From NCBI GenBank assembly GCA_946575275.1, contig CAMNZV010000088.1, positions 1 through 6,747 of the forward strand: a stretch of 6,747 nucleotides of DNA, in the 5' to 3' direction. Within the stretch, counting starts at the first letter, position 1, and each line of letters begins with the position of its first letter. The DNA comes from an uncultured Clostridium sp. (GTDB taxonomy: Bacteria > Bacillota > Clostridia > Clostridiales > Clostridiaceae). The notes beneath the pieces were generated by a model. It was given only the letters and a program-made list of their open reading frames with translations, had not been told where the DNA came from and did no database searches. The position numbers were made by a program, and so were the translations under genes. Below are positions 1-5,957 of the stretch, piece by piece.

Positions 1-1449
1 TAAAGCATTTCTAATATTAGTACCCTCTCTATTTGTAATAAATTGTCCATTCATATTATTTAATGCTTGTTTTATAGCATTAGTTTCACTACCTATAGGT
101 AATGCATTACTATAATCACCTCTAAATTCAGATAAACCTATCTTATAGTTCTTGTCAGATATTTTTGTTACTAATTCGCTAGTTAAGGTGAACCTTCTAC
201 CACTTGAATCATATCCACCAAATACATCCTCTGAAACTTCCTTGCCGGTAAAAGACTCATATTGCTCTTTTGTATACATACTCCATGAATTATCAAGAAC
301 AAACAATATTTGTGCAGCATATTTTTCACTAACCAATTTAGAATCCCCTACAACATAATTGGAAAAGTGATCCAACTTAGCCTCTACAGTTTTATTTTCT
401 TTGTCAACCAAGGTTTCAATCTTTTCATAGGATGAATCTTCTAAATTAACATAGTATAAAGATAAATTATCTTCATTTAAATCACTTTTCTCTAATTCTT
501 CGGTAGTGTAAGCTATTGTAACAATAGCTTCATCAATTTCCCCCTCTGTATGAAATGTATATAACTTGTCTATTAACCCAACCTTATTACTTAATTTCGT
601 GTTTTCCCTCATTTCAGAAATAGTACTTGGAATATTACCCCTTCCTGTTATTTTAATTTTAACATTTTCTGTATCTATATCATATGTTAATATTCTTTCT
701 CCATCTTTAATTCCATCATTGTAGGTACTAGCAAGTAGTGGATTTAATCCTAATTCAATTTCATCATAATCATTTAACCCATCATTATCAGTATCTTTGT
801 TATTTGGGTCTGTTTTGCTAACAAATATTTCATACTTATCCTCTAATCCATCCATATCTGAATCTGCTAACATTGGATTTGTTTTATACTCTTTTTCTTC
901 TTTATTAGTTAGTCCATCATAATCAAGGTCTTCGTCTGAATCTAGGTCAATATCAGAGTTCATGAATAATTCAGTTTTGTTTACATCAAATGGAACAACG
1001 TAAAATTCTTTTGTAATCTTTCTCTTCTTATATGTTGCCGTAATCTCACATTTACCAGTTTCCTCACTTAAATCCCATAAAAGTTCCAAACCATTACTTT
1101 CTATTTCTCCAAAATCACTATAATACTTAATTTGCTCAATATTTTTTTCATCTGAAAAATCAACTCCTAATTTAACCTTTGTTTGAGTTATATATTGCAA
1201 ATTATTATCAACATAATTTGTATCCCAACTTAACTTAGAAAATCCATATAAATAATTAAAAAGACTAATAAGCATTATAAATATACTTAGGCAAATTAAT
1301 ACAATACTAATTAACTTCTTATGCTTTGACATCAAACTTTTTATTTTTCTTATTTTAGAACCTTTTTCCTTATTAACAATATTATTACCACAATTAGGGC
1401 AATAATCCATATCTCCATCTATTCTATTACCACAATTAGGACAAAACAT
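1..1449 (-). CDS. Membrane-anchored vWA-domain protein with N-terminal zinc ribbon and TSP3-like calcium repeats (3' end outside window)
   Basis: The frame is open from an ATG at 1449 to the window edge, giving 483 residues without a stop; the C-terminus is missing. Seen in order: a zinc ribbon with Cys 3, 6, 17 and 20 (CPNC..CPNCG); a basic stretch at 27-45; one hydrophobic span at about 46-64; a region without recognised motif at 66-163; an Asp-rich stretch at 164-250 with repeated DxDxDG-type loops (DSDMDG at 196-201, DTDNDG at 219-224), like thrombospondin type 3 calcium repeats; a linker ending in HFSNY (361-365); and a von Willebrand A domain. The vWA domain has the metal-site motif DNSWS (386-390) and the GTN threonine (476). 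Known of the family: such vWA domains bind protein ligands through a metal ion. Inferred: the ribbon is cytoplasmic and the calcium stalk plus vWA are outside. A strong AAGGGGG ribosome site (1456-1462) supports the start. The ligand is unknown. Confidence 0.9.
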   Translation of the reverse strand, partial: MFCPNCGNRIDGDMDYCPNCGNNIVNKEKGSKIRKIKSLMSKHKKLISIVLICLSIFIMLISLFNYLYGFSKLSWDTNYVDNNLQYITQTKVKLGVDFSDEKNIEQIKYYSDFGEIESNGLELLWDLSEETGKCEITATYKKRKITKEFYVVPFDVNKTELFMNSDIDLDSDEDLDYDGLTNKEEKEYKTNPMLADSDMDGLEDKYEIFVSKTDPNNKDTDNDGLNDYDEIELGLNPLLASTYNDGIKDGERILTYDIDTENVKIKITGRGNIPSTISEMRENTKLSNKVGLIDKLYTFHTEGEIDEAIVTIAYTTEELEKSDLNEDNLSLYYVNLEDSSYEKIETLVDKENKTVEAKLDHFSNYVVGDSKLVSEKYAAQILFVLDNSWSMYTKEQYESFTGKEVSEDVFGGYDSSGRRFTLTSELVTKISDKNYKIGLSEFRGDYSNALPIGSETNAIKQALNNMNGQFITNREGTNIRNAL

Positions 1450-1461
1450 AATAATCCCCCT

Positions 1462-1490
1462 TATATATTATTGTTTTCTCTTTATGTCAA
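1462..1490 (-). promoter_or_regulatory. Possible promoter for the vWA gene
   Basis: On the minus strand a perfect TTGACA -35 (1485-1490) is followed after 17 bases by TATATA (1462-1467). The -10 is only a moderate match and lies directly against the AAGGGGG ribosome site. Transcription from it would leave almost no 5' leader and might clip the ribosome site. It could be an internal promoter within a two-gene transcript, or chance in AT-rich DNA. Confidence 0.3.
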
Positions 1491-1503
1491 TTCTTCATAT
1501 TCT

Positions 1504-1528
1504 AAAATAATTTAAAATAATTTAAAAT
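1504..1528. repeat. Short tandem repeat, 10-bp unit AAAATAATTT, about 2.5 copies
   Basis: Two exact copies and a partial third copy of AAAATAATTT span the stop codon of the upstream zinc-ribbon membrane gene. Read on the minus strand, the repeat encodes the final Lys-Leu-Phe-stop, then repeats the same bases beyond the stop. It looks like a small slippage duplication. No function is evident. Confidence 0.7.
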
Positions 1529-2282
1529 ATGTATAGAATATTCCACTTGCTAATATAGATAGACAGATTAAATTTGTATACAGTCTTGCATCCTCATCTT
1601 CAAATTTTAATTCTCTATTGATACCGTCTATTAATAATAATATTGTATAGATTATACCTACAACTGAAATTAAAAAACCTAGTGTGCTACTAATTATCCC
1701 CATAATTGGTGATATCACGAATGTTAATATAATCATAGGAATTATGGAAATAGAGGCTATTCCTAATAACCTTTGGAAAGATGCATTCTTCTTAACTATT
1801 AAACTTGATAAATAATAAACTGCTGCTATTGCTAATAAAACCCCAACGTAAAAAAACAGATTCTTATTTATTATTTCAAACCATTTTATTTTCTTAATAG
1901 CCTCCCAATTCCAACTAATTGAACGTTCTCCTGTTAACCAATTGTACTTTTTATTTATTAGAACAGAAAATATTGACGTTAAAAATTTAATTACTGTTAT
2001 TACACCAGATATTATAACTGTGAATAATATTGAAAATTTCATATCATCAAACTTGTCCAATTTAGATTTAATAGTTGTTATTGGCTTTAGTAATATTGAC
2101 ATAATTAATAGCATATAATTTGATCCTTCTGTTTTATTTGTTTTATTAACAGGATTAACATATTCTTGTTTTCCTTCTCCCTTAGTAGTTTCTTGTATTG
2201 GTGTATTAACAATTTCTCCCCCACACTTAATACAATACTTTGATGTCATTTCATTTTCATGTCCACAATTCTTACACTTCAT
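1512..2282 (-). CDS. Zinc-ribbon polytopic membrane protein, possibly Yip1-like
   Basis: The product is 256 aa. It opens with a four-cysteine zinc ribbon (Cys 3, 6, 17, 20; CKNC..CIKCG), then a polar linker at about 23-55. An amphipathic or hydrophobic patch lies at 57-66. About five membrane spans follow, near 82-108, 141-163, 172-192, 194-218 and 234-253. The ribbon-plus-multispan layout is common among Firmicutes membrane proteins of unknown role. The fold resembles Yip1-type proteins in span number and length, but I see no diagnostic motif, so that is only a suggestion. The ATG at 2282 follows an AGGGGATGA-type ribosome site. The gene lies 62 bp upstream of the vWA gene, whose ribbon has identical cysteine spacing; this suggests, by inference, co-transcription and joint function. 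Its own promoter must lie in the short region after the exporter terminator unless there is read-through. Confidence 0.85.
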   Translation of the reverse strand: MKCKNCGHENEMTSKYCIKCGGEIVNTPIQETTKGEGKQEYVNPVNKTNKTEGSNYMLLIMSILLKPITTIKSKLDKFDDMKFSILFTVIISGVITVIKFLTSIFSVLINKKYNWLTGERSISWNWEAIKKIKWFEIINKNLFFYVGVLLAIAAVYYLSSLIVKKNASFQRLLGIASISIIPMIILTFVISPIMGIISSTLGFLISVVGIIYTILLLIDGINRELKFEDEDARLYTNLICLSILASGIFYTYFKLF

Positions 2283-2330
2283 TATTTTTCATCCCCTATT
2301 TTTCAAATTTTTTTATAACTTCTCACATTA

Positions 2331-2339
2331 ATATTACCA
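2331..2339 (-). promoter_or_regulatory. Weak candidate extended -10 for the zinc-ribbon membrane gene
   Basis: TGGTAATAT on the minus strand has the TGn extension and a TAATAT -10, about 49 bases upstream of the start at 2282. The -35 position would fall in the T-tract of the neighbouring terminator and does not match consensus. It is offered because a promoter is expected between the terminator and this gene, and no better one is visible. Confidence 0.22.
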
Positions 2340-2342
2340 TAT

Positions 2343-2399
2343 AAAAACAAAAAAAAAAGTGTTATAGCAAAATCTCCTTATTTTTTTGCTATAACACTT
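2343..2399 (-). terminator. Rho-independent terminator of the ABC exporter operon
   Basis: A perfect 16-bp inverted repeat (arms 2384-2399 and 2357-2372) encloses an 11-base loop. Reading on the minus strand it is followed by an eight-T run, a G and five more Ts. It begins 5 bases after the stop codon of the last exporter gene. The plus strand has no matching T-tract after the hairpin, so it acts in one direction only. The stem is mostly A/T with few G/C pairs, but long and uninterrupted. It separates the exporter operon from the two zinc-ribbon genes. Confidence 0.93.
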
Positions 2400-2404
2400 A
2401 TATT

Positions 2405-2878
2405 TTAAAATAATTTATATCCTATGATATTTATATATCTTAATCCTTTAAACCCACTACCTTCTATTGAAATAGAATATTCTCCTTTTGGAAGCCATAT
2501 ATATTTTTTTGATTCTACTCCATTTTCAATTGAATAACTTTTCACTTCCTTTCTTTTGCTACCTACTACTTTAACCTTTAATTTAGAGGTATTATCTTCT
2601 ACTATTTTAAAATAATTATTATTTATTGATTCCTGTATACTATTACCAACATGGTAACCATTAGAATCTGCAATCATTTCCCCTGATTGTACCACAGTCT
2701 CAATTTTGACTAAATTTATTTTACCTTCACAATTTATTGGCGTTATGCTTGTACTGTCTACAAAATTACCTTGAGCTCCTCCAAGTACTTCCTTATTTTC
2801 TATAGTGCTATAAGTAACCATTCCTATAATAGCTAAAATAATAAGAATTATTACTATTAATATTCTTTTAATTTTCAT
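2405..2878 (-). CDS. Membrane-anchored extracytoplasmic protein of unknown family, last gene of the exporter operon
   Basis: The product is 157 aa from the ATG at 2878, which stands 6 bases after an AAAGGAGG ribosome site; a second ATG at 2884 abuts that site and is a poorer start. The frame stays open up to 2950, but that extension lies inside the ATPase gene and has no ribosome site. Seen: a basic N-terminus (MKIKR), one hydrophobic span at about 6-23, then about 130 hydrophilic residues, presumably outside the membrane, with a single Cys at 50. The C-terminal part alternates strand-like segments (near YIWLPKGEYSISIEG, 126-140), suggesting a beta-rich domain. There is no lipobox, so a signal anchor is more likely than a lipoprotein. 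It overlaps the ATPase gene by 11 bp and precedes the terminator, so it belongs to the transporter unit. It could be an accessory or adaptor, an immunity or sensor protein, or a substrate. I do not recognise the family. Confidence 0.82.
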   Translation of the reverse strand: MKIKRILIVIILIILAIIGMVTYSTIENKEVLGGAQGNFVDSTSITPINCEGKINLVKIETVVQSGEMIADSNGYHVGNSIQESINNNYFKIVEDNTSKLKVKVVGSKRKEVKSYSIENGVESKKYIWLPKGEYSISIEGSGFKGLRYINIIGYKLF

Positions 2879-3551
2879 TTTCATCCTCCTTTGCTTTTCC
2901 GTCCTCAATATATATAATTCTTTTACATTTCTTAGCAATATCTTTATCATGAGTAATAATTATTATAGTTTTGCCTTCCTTATTAAGTTTCGAAAGAATA
3001 TTCATAACCTCCTCACCATTTTCCTTGTCTAATGCCCCTGTAGGTTCATCTGCTAATATTATTTCTGGATCATTTACTAAGGCTCTTGCTATTGCAACTC
3101 TTTGATTTTGTCCACCTGATAATTGTTTGGGCAATTTATCCTTTTTATCTTCAATTCCAAGTTTCTTTAATGTATTAATTATACTTTCCTTCCTTTTCTT
3201 TTTATTTACCTTTGAATATATAAGAGGAACTTCAATATTTTCAAATACAGTATAATCATCAATTAATGCAAAATTTTGAACTACAAAACCAATGTACTTG
3301 TTTCTATAACTAGAAAGTTGTTTTTCAGATAATTTATTTACACTTTCATTTTGAAATTTATATTCCCCATCACTTTCTACATCCAATAATCCTATAATAT
3401 TTAAGAGGGTAGATTTCCCTGAGCCTGAAGGACCCATAATTGCAACCATTTCTCCCCTTTCTACAGATAAATTTATTCCACGTAAGGCATAAAGCTCGCC
3501 CTCATCTTTTCCATATTTCTTTTTTATATTATTCATTTCTATTAGACTCAT
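2868..3551 (-). CDS. ABC transporter ATP-binding protein, MacB/LolD-type
   Basis: The product is 227 aa, the usual size for this family. It hydrolyses ATP on the cytoplasmic face to drive the two FtsX-like permeases encoded just upstream. Motifs seen: Walker A GPSGSGKST (40-48), Q-loop Gln 92, signature LSGGQNQR (144-151), Walker B ILADEP (165-170) with catalytic Glu 169, D-loop GALD (172-175) and switch His 201. All catalytic elements are intact. The N-terminal pattern (short first strand, then KKYG and an acidic insert before YALRGI) is typical of the MacB/LolD/FtsE group. I chose ATG 3551 because AGAGGTG sits 6 bases before it; a GTG at 3560 is in frame but overlaps that site. The gene overlaps the end of the preceding permease by 23 bp. 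The C-terminal KEDENEN tail is encoded by the bases that form the next gene's ribosome site and start. Confidence 0.96.
   Translation of the reverse strand: MSLIEMNNIKKKYGKDEGELYALRGINLSVERGEMVAIMGPSGSGKSTLLNIIGLLDVESDGEYKFQNESVNKLSEKQLSSYRNKYIGFVVQNFALIDDYTVFENIEVPLIYSKVNKKKRKESIINTLKKLGIEDKKDKLPKQLSGGQNQRVAIARALVNDPEIILADEPTGALDKENGEEVMNILSKLNKEGKTIIIITHDKDIAKKCKRIIYIEDGKAKEDENEN
2885..2892 (-). promoter_or_regulatory. Ribosome binding site inside the ATPase gene that sets the start of the last exporter gene
   Basis: AAAGGAGG, a near-perfect Shine-Dalgarno, lies within the last codons of the ATPase gene. It gives a 6-base spacing to ATG 2878 and none to ATG 2884. It therefore favours the 157-aa product over longer readings, and it implies translational coupling with the ATPase. 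Confidence 0.85.
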
Positions 3552-4812
3552 TTTCCACACCTCTAATAATATTATTTATTTGTATTTTATTTATTTTCTT
3601 ATATAATATAATTTCTATAAGACCTATAAATACCCCAAAAATTATAATTAAAATAAATAGAATCTTTAGATTATCACTATTTGCAATTCCATTATTATTT
3701 CTTATATTTTCAATATAATATCCAAGTCCTACTCCACAAAAAACATAACAAATAATTGTATAAAAGTTACGCAATATAATATCAATTTTCCTTGCTCCAC
3801 TTAATAGGTGTATTCCATATTCTTTCATTCTATTATTTATATCGTTTAACTGTATTGTAATAACGCTTATAAGAACAAAAATTAAAATAAGTATGCTTGT
3901 CCTAAGTGAATTTATAAATCTATTTAAAGAATCATCTAAATATACCTTTATGCTTTTAGCACAGCTTTCCACATTATAGTATCCAATGTCCTCTTCCTCT
4001 GCCTTATCTTTTATAAGTTCAATAGTTTTATTTATATCATCAGTTTCTATTAAAGTACCTCCTACCCCACTTGAAAGATAATCATAGTTATTGTTTTTAG
4101 ATGATACTTTCATTGATGGAGAAATAACATATTTATTAAAGGTTTCTATATCACCATTATTATAAAAAGCTAAATTTCTTTTTAGTATGCCAACAACCTT
4201 CATTTCCTTTACCTTTTTTGTAAAGTAATCAAAATATGTAAAGCTGTCTCCTATACTGTAAATTCCTTTATAATCCCCTCCAAGAATTACTGAAGTGACA
4301 TCAGAATCTTCATAATCCAAACTAGTAAAATCCCTTCCTTCTTCAACTTCAAGTCCCATAGATTCATAATAAACCTGATTTATATAAACTGCATTAATAT
4401 TTGAATAATTCCCATAAACATCATAATAAGGATTTTCTAAATATTTATTTTCACCAACCTCATAATAAAATTCATCATTACTAGAAAAATCTTCAATGAT
4501 TATATTTGAATTCATTTGATAAAGGAATTTAAAGTTTTCATTTGTATTTAAAAAGTTATACATTTCATATAATTTATTACTGTCAAATGAGTTATCTATA
4601 CATTTATTAAAGCTATTAAAATCTAAATTAATGGTGTATATTTCCTTATCACTAAAGTTGTTTTCTGAAAGTTTATAATTATCATAATAGTCCAAGAAAA
4701 CTGTTATAGCTGGTATTAATATTGTTGTAGTTATGGCTATTTGTACCATTACAATAATAAAAATAAATGGTTTCCTTATAATATTGCCTAAAAAATATTT
4801 TATTTTTCCCAC
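3529..4812 (-). CDS. FtsX-like ABC transporter permease 2 (MacB superfamily)
   Basis: The product is 427 aa from a GTG start, with a GAGGTGA ribosome site formed by the stop region of permease 1. The topology is canonical for the family: one N-terminal span (about 15-39), a large extracytoplasmic domain (about 40-300), then spans near 302-323, 345-367 and 382-404. The C-terminal tail has the position of the family's usual P-x-E-x-LR ending, here QINNIIRG. The cytoplasmic loop carries EYGIHLLSGARK (331-342), a variant of the MacB EIGxRxAxGA motif in which Arg-Arg is replaced by His-Leu. The extracytoplasmic domain is rich in Asn, Asp and Tyr and has the layout of the MacB periplasmic-core domain, including the recurring pattern GLEVEEGRDF (153-162). 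It is expected to pair with permease 1 and the ATPase. The substrate cannot be deduced. Confidence 0.92.
   Translation of the reverse strand: MGKIKYFLGNIIRKPFIFIIVMVQIAITTTILIPAITVFLDYYDNYKLSENNFSDKEIYTINLDFNSFNKCIDNSFDSNKLYEMYNFLNTNENFKFLYQMNSNIIIEDFSSNDEFYYEVGENKYLENPYYDVYGNYSNINAVYINQVYYESMGLEVEEGRDFTSLDYEDSDVTSVILGGDYKGIYSIGDSFTYFDYFTKKVKEMKVVGILKRNLAFYNNGDIETFNKYVISPSMKVSSKNNNYDYLSSGVGGTLIETDDINKTIELIKDKAEEEDIGYYNVESCAKSIKVYLDDSLNRFINSLRTSILILIFVLISVITIQLNDINNRMKEYGIHLLSGARKIDIILRNFYTIICYVFCGVGLGYYIENIRNNNGIANSDNLKILFILIIIFGVFIGLIEIILYKKINKIQINNIIRGVENESNRNE
3558..3564 (-). promoter_or_regulatory. Ribosome binding site deciding the ATPase start
   Basis: AGAGGTG lies inside the 3' end of permease 2, six bases before ATG 3551. 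The alternative in-frame GTG at 3560 forms part of this site, so it cannot be its start. The placement implies translational coupling. Confidence 0.75.
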
Positions 4813-4818
4813 TATAAT

Positions 4819-4825
4819 TCACCTC
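4819..4825 (-). promoter_or_regulatory. Ribosome binding site for the GTG start of permease 2
   Basis: GAGGTGA overlaps the last Arg codon and TGA stop of permease 1, with 6 bases to GTG 4812. No ATG suitable as a start lies nearby; the first internal Met is within the first membrane span. This supports the GTG start and coupling of the two permeases. Confidence 0.75.
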
Positions 4826-5766
4826 ATAACTTCTTGTGGTTGCATTTTTGTTGCCTTTATTATAGGTATTAAAGAACAGCTAATACTTATTATTAAGTTT
4901 CCAATAATAAAGGATATTATAGTATTTACTAATAAATTTGATATAATTAGCTTAATAATATTAACCTTTCTAGCTCCTAAGGTTCTTCTTATTCCAATCT
5001 CTTTACGCATATTTTTTATCCAGTAGGTAGAAACCATAAAAAGGTCAAGAATAAATACAATTAATATTTTCAATAAAAACATTGAATTGTATAAATTATC
5101 TGAAGCAATATCAAAGGTACTTAAATCTAATTTTTCTTCTGATTGTATTGTATTTAACCCTAGTTCTAATAAATTATTACTGTAGTCTTCAAATACTTTA
5201 TTGGAATTTTCACCTGCATCTATTATATAATTACCTGACAATTTGTTATCTTTATTTTCCCAAAAGGATTTAAAATCCGTATAAATATTTAAATCATAAC
5301 AAGTTGTTCTATTTTCTTTACCAATTATACCTATAACCTTTTTATAGCTTCCATCTAAGAAATATAAATCCTCTCCATCAATTGTTATAATGTTGTTTAT
5401 GTATCCCTTTCCTAGAACTACATAGTTGTTCTCCTCTTTAAAATCTTCTTTATTAAAGAACCTTCCCTTTAACATTGGTGGTACCTTGCTTAAATCCCCA
5501 TTGAAATAAATATAAAATGACCTATTGTATCCTGCTTGACCTTTCATAACTAAATAATTGTCACTTATATTTGTAAAAATATCCTGATTATTTTCTAAAC
5601 TTTCTCCTTCTGCTTTAAAATATACAGTATCTTCACTTAAAAAATCATTTACCTTTGTTCTTGTATTGTTTTTTTCTTTCATGTCATATAAGGTTGATGC
5701 AGAAAAAAAAGTTATTAATATCATAATAACTATTAAGTAAAAATTTTTAACAACATAACGCTTCAT
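4819..5766 (-). CDS. FtsX-like ABC transporter permease 1, short form with a compact C-terminal membrane region
   Basis: The product is 315 aa and is the first gene of the operon; ATG 5766 follows AAGGAGG (5771-5777) by 4 bases. Seen: an N-terminal span at about 9-27, an extracytoplasmic domain at about 28-226, a span at 228-250, the cytoplasmic motif EIGIRRTLGARK (256-267), one long hydrophobic stretch at 269-303, and the family ending KATKMQPQEVMR (304-315). The conserved loop and C-terminal motifs put it firmly in the FtsX/MacB permease superfamily. Odd: only about 45 residues separate the LGA motif from the terminal P-x-E-x-MR. In typical members, including permease 2 here, the interval is about 80 and holds two spans with a loop between them. 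Spans 3 and 4 are thus fused or form a tight hairpin. Both ends of the domain stay in frame, so this looks like an in-frame contraction rather than a frameshift. It probably forms a heterodimer with permease 2. Confidence 0.92.
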   Translation of the reverse strand: MKRYVVKNFYLIVIMILITFFSASTLYDMKEKNNTRTKVNDFLSEDTVYFKAEGESLENNQDIFTNISDNYLVMKGQAGYNRSFYIYFNGDLSKVPPMLKGRFFNKEDFKEENNYVVLGKGYINNIITIDGEDLYFLDGSYKKVIGIIGKENRTTCYDLNIYTDFKSFWENKDNKLSGNYIIDAGENSNKVFEDYSNNLLELGLNTIQSEEKLDLSTFDIASDNLYNSMFLLKILIVFILDLFMVSTYWIKNMRKEIGIRRTLGARKVNIIKLIISNLLVNTIISFIIGNLIISISCSLIPIIKATKMQPQEVMR

Positions 5767-5802
5767 ACTACCTCCTTATATATTTTCTTTCCTTTTAATA
5801 AC

Positions 5803-5831
5803 ATTTTATCATATATATATATATATGTAAA
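5803..5831 (-). promoter_or_regulatory. Promoter of the ABC exporter operon with an (AT)8 spacer
   Basis: On the minus strand, -35 TTTACA (5826-5831) is followed after exactly 17 bases by -10 TAAAAT (5803-5808). A TGA just upstream of the -10 (5809-5811) supplies the TGn extension. Each hexamer has one mismatch to the sigma-A consensus. Transcription should start near 5796, leaving a leader of about 30 bases that contains the AAGGAGG ribosome site. The spacer is almost entirely an alternating AT run (5811-5826). Confidence 0.75.
5811..5826. repeat. Dinucleotide repeat (AT)8 inside the exporter promoter
   Basis: Sixteen bases of uninterrupted AT alternation fill the gap between the -35 and -10 hexamers of the exporter promoter. 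Gain or loss of one unit would change the 17-bp spacing to 19 or 15. Chance occurrence in AT-rich DNA cannot be excluded. Confidence 0.85.
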
Positions 5832-5927
5832 GTTCAGGTAATTATTTTATATACAACTACTTGAATACTATAATATTTTTTTGAAAAATAGACATCCTAT
5901 AAATATAGATAAAATTTTTAAATAATT

Positions 5928-5945
5928 ATTGCATAATTATTCATA
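5928..5945 (+). promoter_or_regulatory. ARG box (ArgR operator) upstream of argG
   Basis: The 18-base stretch, with half-sites TGCAT (5930-5934) and ATTCA (5939-5943) around AATT, fits every specified position of the ArgR/AhrC consensus WNTGNATWWWWATNCANW. It covers the -35 and part of the spacer of the argG promoter, which is what repression of arginine biosynthesis by arginine-bound ArgR requires. The call rests on a consensus recalled from known regulators. Confidence 0.75.
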
Positions 5946-5957
5946 AGAATGTATAAT
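5929..5957 (+). promoter_or_regulatory. argG promoter
   Basis: TTGCAT (5929-5934) and a perfect TATAAT (5952-5957) are separated by 17 bases. The -35 matches consensus only in its TTG, compensated by the ideal -10 and spacing. Transcription should begin near 5964, giving a leader of about 38 bases. That is too short for a T-box or riboswitch, so control is likely at initiation through the overlapping ARG boxes. Confidence 0.75.

Noticed and set aside
152..358. Plus-strand open frame of 68 codons
   Set aside because: It lies opposite the vWA domain coding sequence, which has clear family motifs. It has no ribosome site or recognisable protein character.
2768..2791. Double-glycine leader-like motif (EVLGGA, residues 30-35 of the anchored protein), which would make it a bacteriocin precursor exported by the neighbouring transporter
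   Set aside because: The motif follows a membrane span, the hydrophobic position at -7 is Asn, and the remainder is about 120 residues. The transporter ATPase also lacks a peptidase domain.
2405..2878. MacA-type adaptor (membrane fusion protein)
   Set aside because: At 157 aa it is less than half the length of a MacA protein. I see no coiled-coil hairpin or lipoyl-like halves.
2879..2950. N-terminal extension of the anchored protein to an upstream ATG at 2950
   Set aside because: It lies wholly within the ATPase gene, has no ribosome site, and would place a charged 24-residue segment before the signal anchor. The site at 2885-2892 points to ATG 2878.
3440..3718. Plus-strand open frame of 92 codons, hydrophobic
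   Set aside because: It lies antisense to the overlapping ends of permease 2 and the ATPase. Its apparent hydrophobicity is what the complement of AT-rich coding DNA gives.
4733..5273. Plus-strand open frames (4733-5026 and 5082-5273)
   Set aside because: Both are antisense to the two permease genes, lack ribosome sites and show no family features.
5881..5915. Second argG promoter (TTGAAA at 5881 with TATAGA at 5904)
   Set aside because: The -10 is weak, and the promoter at 5929-5957 has perfect TATAAT and overlaps the operator. AT-rich DNA gives many such partial matches.
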